Origin: Oreocharis arfaki | Taxonomy: Eukaryota > Chordata > Aves > Passeriformes > Paramythiidae | DNA length: 64,000 bases | Reading direction: 5' to 3' | Assembly (NCBI GenBank): GCA_013398015.1 | Contig: VZRR01008220.1 | Span: 62,001-126,000, forward strand | In this document: piece by piece, positions 1-11,523 of the stretch | How positions within the stretch are numbered: position 1 is the first letter of the stretch | Layout: each line of letters opens with the position of its first letter | Program-made: the position numbers and the translations under genes | Notes under the pieces: model-generated | What the model was told of the DNA's origin: nothing | Database searches by the model: none | The model's input: only the letters and a program-made list of their open reading frames with translations

Positions 1-1376
1 ACTTCTCCATGCTCTTAGGAATTAAACAAAGCCCATCTTCTCTGTAATCGGTGTATTTTCAGTATTTAAGATGGATTAGAACAGTGTTTTTTGAGAATGA
101 AATAAGTCTAGAAGACCTTCTTTCTAATAGACTGACACATGAAAACACTGCAAAAGAAAGGTTTGAGCACTCTAGAACTCAAAACTATTCTAGTACTCTT
201 AAGAATTATTACAAATAAACTCAATAAAGTGTCAAAGTATGGATAACTTTGTAATTCGAAGTTTTTCTCAAGTTACTCAAAAGTTACTCAAAAGGCAAGG
301 AGATCCTTTTTGCAAGACAAAAAACAACTGAGGAAACCTCTGTCCTCTCTAAAACACACTGCAGTTGTATAATAATACAGCCTTTGTGTAATACAGTTGT
401 ACAGTAATAGAGCCTGTATAATTACATCATAAATATAACTTTTCTCCTAGAAGAACTGACCTCCAATTTCACCATTAACAGCATCCTGATATCCCGCAGT
501 TATATAATTCTCTTGTGTACTGGCCTAGGAAGGTTGCTTTTGTCACTACATCTTTGGCAGATTTAAGCGTGGTATTAACAAAGTGACAATAAAGCAACAT
601 AGCAGAAAAGAAACCTCTATGTTTTTTAATCATTTCTTTGCATTTGAAATATCTCTACATTCACATTAACTATTCACAAAGTCTGCTCTATTCTATTGCT
701 TGAGTTTTCAAAACTAACTGAAAGTGCAGTAAAATAATAGGTTTTGCCAGGCTTGCTTTAGAAAAAGCAAGTTATTCTGAAGTACTTCCCTTACCTCACA
801 GCAAATATGAGGCAACTAACTACCAACAGGCAGGCAACCTCATACTTCTTCGTGGAATAAAAGAATTCACATCAAGCAGTTATTGACAGAAGAGCAGCTT
901 GCTGACAATTACAACTGCCTTGCAGCAATCCCTAAACATGCCTAACCTCAATACCCACACACCACTCACTTTCACTAATGAAAACTGAAGCTATAGAGAC
1001 AGCACGTCACTGTGGTGAGCAACCCTAAAAGCAAAGGCAGTGTTTTGATGACTGCAATGTGCTGTCTAAAACTCTGAAAAAATTAATTCAGCTTTCTAAA
1101 ATGCTAAGAGGGTTAAGAGAAATCCCTCAATGTTTCTCAACAAGGGAGCTAAAGCAACACAGAAAATAATACTGAACTCTTGCATTCCTCAGACACCTTA
1201 GATAGTCAAGACTGACACACGATTGAACAAAGAAAAGCTTTTAGTAACATTAACTGTTCTGCCATTTCAGGTCATGCAACCTTTATCTGCAAACCTGTAC
1301 ACTGAGCATCCTGTTATTTATTTACAAAACATCCCACTTAACCAGCAGTTGTACTAAAAATGCAGTGTTAACCCAC
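1..1376 (-). other. MGA: MGA intron following the first coding exon
   Basis: AT-rich DNA directly downstream of the donor (gtgggt) of the MGA exon. I looked on the minus strand for the continuation of the MGA coding sequence and found none, so this is the 5' part of the next intron. No repeats or RNA genes were recognised. Confidence 0.8.
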
Positions 1377-2440
1377 CTTTCAGAGACTTCTTGTTTTAGC
1401 TTTGGCATAACACTTGAAGGCAGGTCACTGTCCAGGAGACTCAAGAAGTCTCCTTCTGCATTAAAGGACTCTTTATCCAGTTCATTGTCTGATGGGTTTT
1501 GACCAACGAATGAAGAGTCTAAACTTCTGTGATGCACTTCTAATGCATCAACCTCAGCAGAGCGACCACAAATGGCAGGAGTGCTAAAAACATCACCTCC
1601 TACCAATTCTAAGTTGCTGTTCTGTTTCACATCACGCTGAGGTCGACTATTCAGCCCATCATCTCTGAACCCTTTAGCAAAAGGATTGTAATCTATTTTC
1701 AGCTGGGTAATCTGGATGTTCTGGTAGGCTGTAACTGCAAAGAATTCTGTCTGTGGAAAGGTAAATGTATGGACATCAGGGCCGTTAAGCTGAATGACTT
1801 CTGTGGCTTTGTTAGCAGGCACCAGGTGAAGTCGTGGCAGATAACGGTGCATAGAATGCAGGATTATGTGACCTTCCTGGTCCAGGGTGTTGTTGGTAAG
1901 TTTTAGCTTGTAGAAGGATACTGGCTGGTGCATCCAGAACTGGCCAGTGGAAGGGGATTCTGGATGAATAAACACTCGCCCTAGAACATGTGGTTCTGCC
2001 TTCCCACTGGGCTCCCACCAGCGGCCATTCCATTTGTATCGGTGATTGTCCACAGGGGATATGTCCATGACTAGGATGTACTTCTGACTGGAATTCAGCC
2101 CTGTAATCCAGTATCGGCAATACGGAAACATGCGCCTCCCCTGCTTTGTCAGGATCATCTCTGTGTTGCGATGGTAGAATTCGTTCCACATGCTGTTGTT
2201 ATCTAGGGTGACAGTGATGCCCCCTGAGACACAGTCAGCTGGGAGGCAGGTCTTGACTCTGGGTTTGACTGGACTTGATACACTGCTGGCGAGAGCACAA
2301 GCATCACTGTTTGCTACTAGGATTCCTTGGTCAGCTTTTCCATTTCCCTGCTGTTGTTTCAAGATGACAAAGAAAGCAGTCGCTGCACCAGACACAGTCC
2401 CACCATCCCGGCTAGCCAAGACGATCTGCTGTTTCTCCAT
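1377..2440 (-). CDS. MGA: MGA, first coding exon (start codon and complete T-box domain)
   Basis: MGA is a MAX-dimerising transcription factor and scaffold of the PRC1.6 repressor complex in the nucleus; it binds T-box sites and, with MAX, E-boxes. The exon encodes 354 codons plus two bases. The start is the ATG at 2440-2438: purine at -3, G at +4, and an in-frame TGA eight codons upstream. A GTG five codons upstream also opens the frame but is not a eukaryotic start. The N-terminus starts MEKQQIVLAS. The T-box spans roughly residues 76-260, with motifs such as MWNEFYH, GRRMFPYCRYW, KWNGRWWEPSG, HRYLPRLH and FFAVTAYQN, ending near NPFAKGFRDDG. The following 90 residues are acidic, low-complexity linker. 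The exon ends in GAA AG before gtgggt (phase 2). The mammalian protein is about 3000 residues, so most of the gene, including the bHLHZip, lies beyond position 1. Identity is near certain. Confidence 0.97.
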
Positions 2441-2518
2441 GATGAGTACTCTCACAAGTTCTCAAACCAAATGCAAATTCTACAGAGTTCTGATAATCTT
2501 CTATGTGTGTTCACCATT
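2441..2518 (-). other. MGA: 5' UTR portion of the MGA start-codon exon
   Basis: A pyrimidine-rich tract ending in ccag (acceptor AG at 2520-2519) lies 78 bases upstream of the MGA start codon. The exon therefore probably starts at 2518, and the 5' end of the mRNA comes from at least one further upstream non-coding exon. The acceptor is a clear match to the consensus, but no transcript data are available here. Confidence 0.75.
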
Positions 2519-3559
2519 CTGGAAAAAAAGGAAAACACAGTTAAAATTATTCCAATACAGTCGAAGAAAATAATTAAGTCATACAAGACATCCTTTTTGC
2601 AATAGCTCTCCACATTAAAAACGCGAAAATATAAGCAGTACTGTAAAACAAAGCACAATCAGGGTGTAAAAAATCAAGGCTGCATGTGTGTATATAATTT
2701 TGACCTTATAAACACATGAGGGCTGTGACACTTTTAAACTGCTTTTTCATATAGGCTTTGCCACAACAGAACTCCTTGTTTTGCTTGGTATTTCTAAGCA
2801 ATTTATTCTGACATTGCCTCTACTCTTCAGGTCATTTGCTTAACAACATTAGGCAAAACACGCAGAAGTTTTCAGGAGAGCAAATGGCACATTTCTGACA
2901 CAAAGGTGAAAGTCTTGCCAGAAAGAAGAGTTCCCTGAGGTCTACAACTGTCAAAAATTTAAAAGGAGAAAGAAAAAAAAAGTTTAAGACATTTTCTCTG
3001 AATTTCTTTATTGAAATCATCTAAGTTTGTGTGTTTGGAATTTCTTTCCTTACACCCCTCACCAACCCCAAGAACTTCTAATTGTCTGTCAAAGGCAAAG
3101 AGAAAAAGAAGGGACAAAATACTTCAAATGGATAAGCTTTGGAAAAAGACACAAACTAACTCCCAAAAGGCCATGCAGTTAAGATTAAATGGATGAAGGT
3201 GAAGCATTGGGCTGTCTTAGCTTCCTTTATCTTCTTAATTATGGAAATAATTTAAATCAAGCAAGAAAATTTGTACTGTTATGATTAGCATAATCACCGT
3301 TTAAGAAAGTAAAAAAGTTACTTTTATCTGCATATACACAACTCCACTTTCATGTGTCTACCTCCCAGGTGAAGAATTATGTCAACCATGTAAAAAAGAT
3401 CATAAACTACTTCATTTTTCAAATAGCCTGTGTATATCTCTATGCAAAAATTTAAAATATGCACTTCTGGTAACTCACGAGAATCCTATTTCCACATCCA
3501 AATGTTTGTATTTTGATCCTTATTGTATGTGGAATACAACACTGAGAAAAAACTATTGG
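2519..3559. other. non-coding DNA, 5' MGA intron
   Basis: This lies upstream of the MGA coding exon and is expected to be intronic, between a non-coding first exon and the start-codon exon. It is AT-rich with short A and T runs. No coding exon, RNA gene or clear repeat was seen. Confidence 0.6.
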
Positions 3560-5020
3560 TTCTTTTATCAAGCATCTAGCTAGTGGGAACCAGAGACCAG
3601 AGTTAAATCACCACTGATAAAAAATGAGATGCGTCCCAGAGTCCTGAGGGAATTGGCTGATTTGCCAAGCCACTCTCCATAATATTCAAGAAGTCACGGT
3701 AGTCAGGTGAAGTCCCAAGGTGACTGGAAAAAGGGAAATACTGCACACATTTTTTAAAAAGGGGTAGAAAGAAGTATTCTGGGAACTACTAACCAGCCTG
3801 GGAAAATAATAGAACAGATCCTCCTAGAAGCTATGCTAAGGTGCATGTAGGACAGAGGTGATTCGGGACAGCCAGCACAGCTTCATCAAGGACAAGTCCT
3901 GCCTGACCAACCCAGTGGCCTTCTGCAACAGTGACTGCACTGGTGGACAACAGAGGAGTTAAGGCTGTTCTCTATCTGGACTTCCATAAAGCTTTGAAAC
4001 AGTCCCACCCACAGTTCTCTCCAAACTGGAGAGAAATGGATTTGATGGGTGGACTTCCTGGTGGATGAAAAACTGGTACAAGGGTCCCATCCAGAGGATA
4101 GTGATCAATGGCTCAGACTCCCAGGGGACATTAGTGATAAGTGGTGTGCCTCAGAGGTCCATACTGGCAAGGTAAGTGAAGTTAACATGCCTGAAACAAG
4201 TGATGTCATCCAAAAGGACCTGGACAAGCTTGATAAGAGGTTTGACAAGTCCAAGTGCAAGGTACTGCATCTGAGTTGGGGCAACCCCCCGTATCAATCA
4301 CATGCTAGGGGATGAAGACATTGAGTGGCCCTGCTGAGAAGGACTTGAGGCTGCTGGTGGGTGACAGGCTGGACACGACCCAGCCATGTGCACCTGCAGC
4401 TCAGAGAACCAATTATACCCTGGGCTGCATCCAAAGCACTGTGGCCAGCTGGGTGAGGGATGGGATTCCGCCCCTCTGCTGTGCTCTGGTGAGACCCCAC
4501 CCGCAGTGCTGCATCCAGCTCTGGGGTTCTCAGCACAGGAAGGACATGGACCTCTTGGAGCAAGTCCAGAGAAGTGCCACAAACAAAGATGTTGAGAAGG
4601 ATGGAACACCTCTCCTGTGAAGACAAGCGGAGAGAGTTGGGGTTGTTCAGCCTAAAAGAGGTTCTGGAGAGACATAATTGCAGCCTTTCAGTACCTAAAG
4701 GTGACCTACAAGAAATCTGGAGAGTAACCTTTATAAAGGATGCAGTGATAGAACAAAGGGGAATGACTTCAAAATGAAAGACAGATGTTTAGAATCGGTA
4801 TTAGGAAGAAATTCTTTACTATGACGGTGGTTAGGCACTGGAACAGGTTATCCAGAGAAACTGTGGATGCCCCAACACTGGAAGTGTTCAACGCCGGGCT
4901 GGAGATGGGACTCTCAGCAATGTGGTCTAGTGGAAGGTGTCCCTGTTCCCAGCAGGAAGGTTGGATCTAGGTGACCCTTAAGGTCCCTTCCAACCAAAAC
5001 TATTCTATGATTCCATGGGT
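3560..5020 (+). mobile_element. CR1 LINE, 5'-truncated, with decayed reverse transcriptase
   Basis: CR1 is the dominant non-LTR retrotransposon of birds and other sauropsids. On the plus strand, broken frames encode pieces typical of the CR1 ORF2 protein. Around 4070-4170 there is a short stretch reading ISGVPQRSIL, the conserved reverse-transcriptase SGVPQ-type motif. Further on come KSKCKVLHLSWGN (about 4240-4285) and the C-terminal region up to about 4930. The 3' end carries the hallmark ...ccttccaacc...attctatgattcc... at about 4985-5018. Stops and frameshifts are frequent, and a block between the SGVPQ motif and the KCKVLHL motif looks deleted, so the copy is dead. The 5' limit is approximate. 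Confidence 0.9.
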
Positions 5021-6200
5021 TGGAAAACAACCATATCTCTTTCCAGAGAATTAACTCTTAATTCACAAGTTTTAAGTGAACTGGATATTTAATAAGACAT
5101 GTTTATTTTGTTAGGACTGGGGTACTGTAGGAGGAAGAACTCCTCTGTGCAAACAAGCTGTCACATACTTGTGGCAAATGACCTCAAAGCTCAGGAGACA
5201 ATTTATACCTCATGATAAACGTTCTTGACAGCTAGGAAATACAAGAGATCTATTTCCACCCTTTATACTTCATACTTTAAAATTTAATGTAAAAGTTAAA
5301 TTGGAGGAAATAAACCAAAACTGTTCTGCACAGATTTTGATACCTGTGAAATTACAAGATCTGGTTTTCAGTTTAACTTTGCAGAGGAAATTCTTCCCCA
5401 CAAATATACCCACAACCGCCTACCCACGGAGGACTCCTTAACGAAGTCTAGAATACAAAATGAATTTAAGTATATTGCTCTGCTTTTTCAGTAGATTACA
5501 CCTCAAGTCCCAGCAACAGAAAAAGGTATCCCCCAAAAATAAGCATTTTCATGTTTACCTATAAAAACAGAATAGAAATACAAATCTCAGATAAACAGTG
5601 GTGAGAAAGGAATCATACTCTAAGTTCTATGTGATTTTCCACCAACTTACTCTGCATATACACACATAACACATTTATATGTATAGTAAACATACAGTCA
5701 GAAAGTGAGTTCACATTAATGCTGTGCAGTATGCACCAAAATTGTATTGGCTCAAAAAGGAAACACATCATCAAAGTGGTTTCAGATCTGGTTTAAGATA
5801 TGCAGAACACCTGTAGCTTTAGATTTACTAGATTACTTTATATTTACTTCATTAAATTTTCTTACTTAATACATACCAGAAAAAAATTACAAAAAAAGCT
5901 CAACAACCATGCACTCAGCAAAAATCCTACACATATAAAGACCTGCAGAATAACAGTTGCTGCTTTCCAACACCTGAAGTTCTTATGTTGTACTGCTGTA
6001 GCTATTTCTACCACAGGCACCACACACAGCATCAAGTCAGTCTGAAACATGCGTGGTTAAAATACGATTATGTGTAATTAATCAAAATCTACATTATTTC
6101 AGCACTACTATGGTCTGTTACCAGAAAGCAATTTCATACATTTTATTACATCTAGTGACACACAGTAGCCTGTTCCATTATAGCACGTAAACGCTAATCC
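5021..6200. other. non-coding DNA between CR1 and first CpG island
   Basis: AT-rich sequence with short A-runs. No convincing exon, repeat or RNA gene was found. Short open frames here have no recognisable similarity. Confidence 0.55.
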
Positions 6201-6216
6201 AGTATTTCAAGGGAAA

Positions 6217-6222
6217 CACGTG
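6217..6222. promoter_or_regulatory. canonical E-box CACGTG beside the CpG island
   Basis: A palindromic CACGTG lies about 130 bases outside the CpG-dense core on the side facing the MGA coding exon. CACGTG is the MAX-family site, and MGA dimerises with MAX, so it could be a regulatory site. A 6-bp motif occurs often by chance, so function is only inferred. Confidence 0.3.
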
Positions 6223-6349
6223 TATTTGTGGAAGCTAAAGTTCTAAACACCTTCAGAGATTTCTCTTCTCTATACGCAGACCCTGTACTTGAGAAGCAGC
6301 GGCCAAAACCACGCACAAGCCGCCCTGAGACCACCAAAAGCAGGACGAC

Positions 6350-7720
6350 AATCAGACGCGAGAGCGTCCTTCTCAAACAAACAAACCAAACAACCCAACT
6401 CCCCACGCGGCGACCCGGACGCGGCTCCGCGCACGGCGCTCCGGGGCGGGCGGGCACCAGGAGGCACCGTGGGAAGGGGAGCGGCGGCGGCGCGTGAGCC
6501 CCGGGGCTGCCCCGCCCGCCTCCACCCGCCGCGCGCTGCCGCCGGGAGCNNNNNNNNNNNNNNNNNNNNNNNNNNNNNNNNNNNNNNNNNNNNNNNNNNN
6601 NNNNNNNNNNNNNNNNNNNNNNNNNNNNNNNNNNNNNNNNNNNNNNNNNNNNNNNNNNNNNNNNNNNNNNNNNNNNNNNNNNNNNNNNNNNNNNNNNNNN
6701 NNNNNNNNNNNNNNNNNNNNNNNNNNNNNNNNNNNNNNNNNNNNNNNNNNNNNNNNNNNNNNNNNNNNNNNNNNNNNNNNNNNNNNNNNNNNNNNNNNNN
6801 NNNNNNNNNNNNNNNNNNNNNNNNNNNNNNNNNNNNNNNNNNNNNNNNNNNNNNNNNNNNNNNNNNNNNNNNNNNNNNNNNNNNNNNNNNNNNNNNNNNN
6901 NNNNNNNNNNNNNNNNNNNNNNNNNNNNNNNNNNNNNNNNNNNNNNNNNNNNNNNNNNNNNNNNNNNNNNNNNNNNNNNNNNNNNNNNNNNNNNNNNNNN
7001 NNNNNNNNNNNNNNNNNNNNNNNNNNNNNNNNNNNNNNNNNNNNNNNNNNNNNNNNNNNNNNNNNNNNNNNNNNNNNNNNNNNNNNNNNNNNNNNNNNNN
7101 NNNNNNNNNNNNNNNNNNNNNNNNNNNNNNNNNNNNNNNNNNNNNNNNNNNNNNNNNNNNNNNNNNNNNNNNNNNNNNNNNNNNNNNNNNNNNNNNNNNN
7201 NNNNNNNNNNNNNNNNNNNNNNNNNNNNNNNNNNNNNNNNNNNNNNNNNNNNNNNNNNNNNNNNNNNNNNNNNNNNNNCTCCCTCCGCGCCCGCGCGAGG
7301 AGTGCGCGCGAGGCCCGCGGTGCACGGCGCCCCCCGGCGGTCGGGGCCGGCGCCGCCTCGGCCGCAGGAGCTTCCCCGGCGAGCAGAGCGGGGCGGCGCC
7401 GCCCCGCCATTCCCCTTGCCAGGGCAGCGGCCGCCTCCTCCGGGAAAGGACCACCGCGCCTCTGCACATCTCGAAGCGCTGCCACCGGCAGGAACCGGCC
7501 GCCTCGCCGGGAAACGCTCAGCTGAGGAAGCAACGAAGTCAGCGATATTTCCATCGTCTGAGCAAGTTGTCTGACCGCCAAAGCGCGGCTCAGACTCTGA
7601 CCCTCGCAGCTGAAGAAGGGCCCCGTGACCCGGGGAGGGCTGGCACAGAGCTGTCACGCCGCGCCCCCAGAGCCGGGCCCCGGCCAGTGTTACAGACGCG
7701 CTGACGAACGAACAGCTCGG
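6350..7720. promoter_or_regulatory. CpG island interrupted by an assembly gap; candidate MGA promoter
   Basis: Both flanks of the gap (about 6400-6549 and 7279-7720) are extremely GC-rich with dense CpG, for example repeated gcggcgg and cgcgcg runs, against an AT-rich surround. The island lies about 4-5 kb upstream of the MGA start-codon exon on the minus strand, a typical position for a non-coding first exon and promoter. The key core is missing as N. The open frames that cross it in several directions reflect the absence of stop codons in N and GC-rich DNA, not genes. A second island at 13.7-14.1 kb is a competing candidate. Confidence 0.65.
6550..7278. other. assembly gap (729 N)
   Basis: An uninterrupted run of N replaces the centre of the CpG island. 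The length is not a round number, so it may be an estimated size. Any transcription start or exon 1 located here cannot be read. Confidence 1.
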
Positions 7721-8590
7721 GCTCAGCGCAGCCCTGGCACGGTCTCGACAGAGCCCCCCCGCCCGCAGAACTGCACAGAGCAGGTGCTGCCCCATGCCCA
7801 GCCTGGCAGGCCTTCACATACACCAAGGGAATTACATGTCATAAACATCTCACAACAGGCTCACTAAACAGAATTCTGAATGTTAAGGGAATTCACACTA
7901 AAATGAATCTCGGCTGCAGACAAAAACACCTCCATGAAGCCCCTCCATCCCTTTTTCCATTACGGTTATTTATTTTACCACACTGTATCCATTATGAAAC
8001 GACAGAGACTTGCATATGAGGCCAGAAGGCAAAGGCATCAGTTAGCAGGGTGACAAGGTCCAGGCTCACCCACAGACCGGAATTTCGCACTGACCCTTAC
8101 AAAACTGTAACTTTGTCACGACTACTCCTCAGTCTGTTGGGTTTTTTTGCCTTACTTGAAAAGGGGCAAAACAAAAGCAACATTACAAAAGACCAGCACC
8201 CCTTTAGTTTTCTTGGCAATGTAAGTTTATGCTATAGGAAATTATCTCAGAAGCACAGAACTAAAGAAAATACATTTTTAAGAGACTGGTGCATCAAAAC
8301 ATTAACATAGGTGGGTCTGTATGGAGGCCCAGGGGAATGCCACTGGCTCCGCGCGTGTATGCACACCTCTGTCTCTAATGGGCAGGGTTACGTGGGAGGA
8401 AGGGTGCTGGACATCAGGTAAGCACGGTAGTCTCAGCCACCTGAGAGAGAGCACATGCCAGCACTGGGAAGAGCACTCTGGCCTCTGGAGCTGCTGCGTC
8501 CACATGCCAGCAACCAGGCAGACTGGGATTCAGGAACAAACAGTGCCTAAGCTCAACTGCTGGAGGGTATCTACCCAGCACATACATATG

Positions 8591-8640
8591 AATTATATAT
8601 ATACACACACACACCTACACACACATACGTGTATGTGTGC
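8591..8640. repeat. (TA)n(CA)n(TG)n microsatellite
   Basis: A run of TA dinucleotides passes into CA dinucleotides with one interruption and then into a tacgtgtatgtgtg segment. The purine-pyrimidine alternation is typical of a length-variable microsatellite. Confidence 0.9.
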
Positions 8641-10288
8641 GACCTCCTCCTGCTCAGATAGGGAACAGGATACGGCTCTCTGCTGTGCTCCTGCATCTAT
8701 GTGTCTGCCTGATGGGTGTGACCAGACATGTTTACATGTAAATGTCAGTGTGCATGTGCTCTATGGGCTTGTGCCTACCAGCAACATATTTTCAGCCTTA
8801 TTACTGATCATATTTTGGGGGCGTGGAGCTGCAACAGCCTCAAGCTGTTGGATGCAGCACAGTATTTTTTGTGTAACAAATCCAGTCAGAAAAAATTATA
8901 CCAATTTCAGGAATAGTCATCTTATACCTACAGTCATCACATATTCCGTAGAGCGTTCATCAAGTTTTAGGGCCACAGGATAGAGACACTGCTTTGTATT
9001 AACCAACTTGCTTCTGAACAATGACAATACAGAAATAAGTGGGGTTTTTTTCAGCAAGAGAGTCATTTGTACAACTGAGAGCAGACACAGAACTGAAGAA
9101 CAGACAGTGACCCATGTTCATGGCCCACAAGCCACGTGTTCCAGTGATGATAAAAGCAACAAACCAGAGACTGCTGACATTGCCAGAGATTTTGCTACAA
9201 TTTTACCTAAGGCAGGTAGAAATGCTTGCCCACACCAAAACTGAAGCCCTGCTTTATCAAGAGAACAGATTCATCAGTTCAAGTCACTCCCACCAGCTTA
9301 AGTAACCCAGTTCTAAGCAGCTTAAAGCTGACAAGAAACAGCAGTACTGCGGAAAAGAACACCACCTCATTTAGATCAGTACAAACACCAGTTTTAAGGA
9401 CTTGTTTGTGCTAAACACAAATTGGCAGCACAGAAATGAACTGGTTTGCACCCACTGACTACTGTCCTCCCTGATCAGAGGGAGTTAACAACCATCCCGT
9501 TAGCGGCTAGTATAAGGTATTTGAAATGCTCAAGTTCACCACCAAGAAGTACACTCTTCCCCTAAATGCTTCTTTTAGACACATTCCCTTGAAGGTATGA
9601 ACTACAGTCTATACAAGCTGCATTTCAGCACCCAGTAAATCACACTCCTCCTTTCAGTAATGCCTACACAGTGCTATAAAGTACCCATTCAAGCCTACAT
9701 GCTACATGTAATAAGAGACTGCAACTGCAGGAGCTGCAGCAACAAACTGTTCTTCAGCCATTCTCATGTCTAACCAGTGGTAAAGATTCAATAACAAATC
9801 AGGAACTGGAGGGTCACAAGTCCCAAGCTTCACTAGAGATGTATATGTGGGAGAACAACATACCTTATAGAGCATATATACATGTAACTATACATAGTTA
9901 AGCAAAACAGAACAGCTGCCAACTTGTGAAAAACACAGAAGAGGTGTTGATTACATTTTTTGTTAGCAATCCCCTGAATACAAAGATTGCTACTACACAA
10001 GTAGATACATGACAGGACATTTCTGTCACACAGTATAGTCTGAAAGGCACTACAGGAGCATTACTGGAGCATAAAGGAGGCTTTCAGCTCTTAAATTCAG
10101 TTGCTAAACACAAGCACTAGCTGAAACCTACACTCACTAGCTGGAAACAACAGCTATCAAAACCAGCTGTGCCACTGTAACAAACCCAAAGAGGCAGTCA
10201 GCAGTTTATTACAGCAGGCTACAAGTTTATAACTAACTACAACCAAAAAGCCCTGACTGGGCTCAAAAATCCCAAGTTTTGGTGATTA

Positions 10289-10340
10289 GAAAAAACAACA
10301 ACAAACAACCAAAAAAACCAACAACCAAAAAACCAAAATC
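10289..10340. repeat. A-rich simple repeat (AAC/ACCAAAA units)
   Basis: Low-complexity tract of A runs separated by single or paired C, such as aacaacaac and accaaaaaaacc. There is no coding signal. It may be a decayed tail or simple low complexity. Confidence 0.7.
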
Positions 10341-11399
10341 CACAAGCATTTAAAGAGCTGAAAACCTAGTGATGTTACAGTCAGAAGTGCTGTGCAATGT
10401 GCACACTAGAAGAGTTAAAATACAAAAAACATACTTTCTTTAGACAATGTTTTGCCACTTTGGAGAATGATTAACAGCAGCACCCCACAGGAAATTCTGT
10501 TAATCCAACCAAAACTCTGGAATAAACTGCATATAGAAAGGTACCCAGTCCCATTTTCTATGCCATAACCAACCCCACTGGCCTCCAACTGCTTCTCCAG
10601 ACAATTAGTAGTCTCCCAGAGTTGAATGTTCGCTGTACATGGATGTCTCTAGCAATTAGCAGCATCTATGTCAGCTCCAGATCTCTGTCCTTAAGCAACA
10701 GAACCCCACTCCAAATGTACTTTAAAAAAAGTTTACATAAGGTAACTTTTGATAGAATTTAAGCTAGTTTCCTTTCTTTAGCTTTAGTGAAGAAGTGTAA
10801 TTCAGTGCCAAGAAGATAAAAGACGAAAGTGGTGGCAGAATCTAGCCAAAAAGTGAGATTAAGAAAAAAAATACTGAAAGAAATAGACTGTTGCAGAAAA
10901 AAAGTTTTTTCAGACATTTTAAAACTGTTTTTTAGCTTTCTTGCTCATGCAAACATGCTAAAAAACAGCTGCAGTCAAAAAGCACTTATCGCCACACAAA
11001 GTCGGACACAGCTTGTGCAATGCCAGATTTCAGCTCAGAGCACTGCTTTATACTAAAACCAAATTCACTTCACACTCAGAGCCCCAACTACCACAGGATG
11101 AATAGGTGGCAGTTCAGAAAATGTTTCACCAACTGAGAGGTACATGCCTGCAAGAGCAGCAGCTGCTTTTAGAGGACGAGGGCACATACCTGGGGGGTGG
11201 AGGGGAGGGAGAAACTCCTGCTTCACCTCTCCAATATCCGTACCATGCCACGGAGTCCAACATTCCAGCTCCCCACAAAGTCAGTAGTTTGTCAAACAGC
11301 ATTAATCCTGCAATGTACAACGCACAATATTTTGCGTCTCTCAAGAGTTACCTGAACTCTAGGGAAACACTTCCCAAACACTGAAGACTGCATAATGGA

Positions 11400-11523
11400 A
11401 ACACATCGAAATGGATGTGGCACTCAGTGCCACAGACTGGTTGACAGGTGGTGATGGGTCAAAGGTTGGACTCCAAGATTTTGGAGGTCTTTTCCAACCT
11501 AAATAATACTGTGATTTCTGTGA
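11400..11523 (+). mobile_element. CR1 LINE 3'-terminal fragment
   Basis: Short remnant with the diagnostic order of the CR1 3' UTR: ggatgtggcactcagtgcca, then tggttgacaggtggtgatgg, then ggttggactcc...gaggtcttttccaacctaaataatactgtgattt. Only the extreme 3' end is present, as in most CR1 copies. Confidence 0.88.

Larger units (their letters stand above)
7721..11399. other. non-coding DNA between the CpG island and the second CR1 fragment
   Basis: A long AT-rich stretch with no recognisable exon. It holds a TA/CA microsatellite (8591-8640) and an A/CA-rich simple tract (about 10289-10340), annotated separately. Open frames of 60-220 codons are present on both strands, but none shows domain motifs or splice structure. 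Confidence 0.55.

Noticed and set aside
2438..2455. GTG at 2455-2453 as the MGA start
   Set aside because: Eukaryotic initiation at GTG is rare. The ATG five codons downstream has strong context and matches the known N-terminus of the family.
6194..7795. Several long open frames on both strands (343-533 codons) across the CpG island
   Set aside because: Most of each frame is N, which contains no stop codons, and the rest is CpG-rich DNA with few stops. No domain or splice structure is visible.
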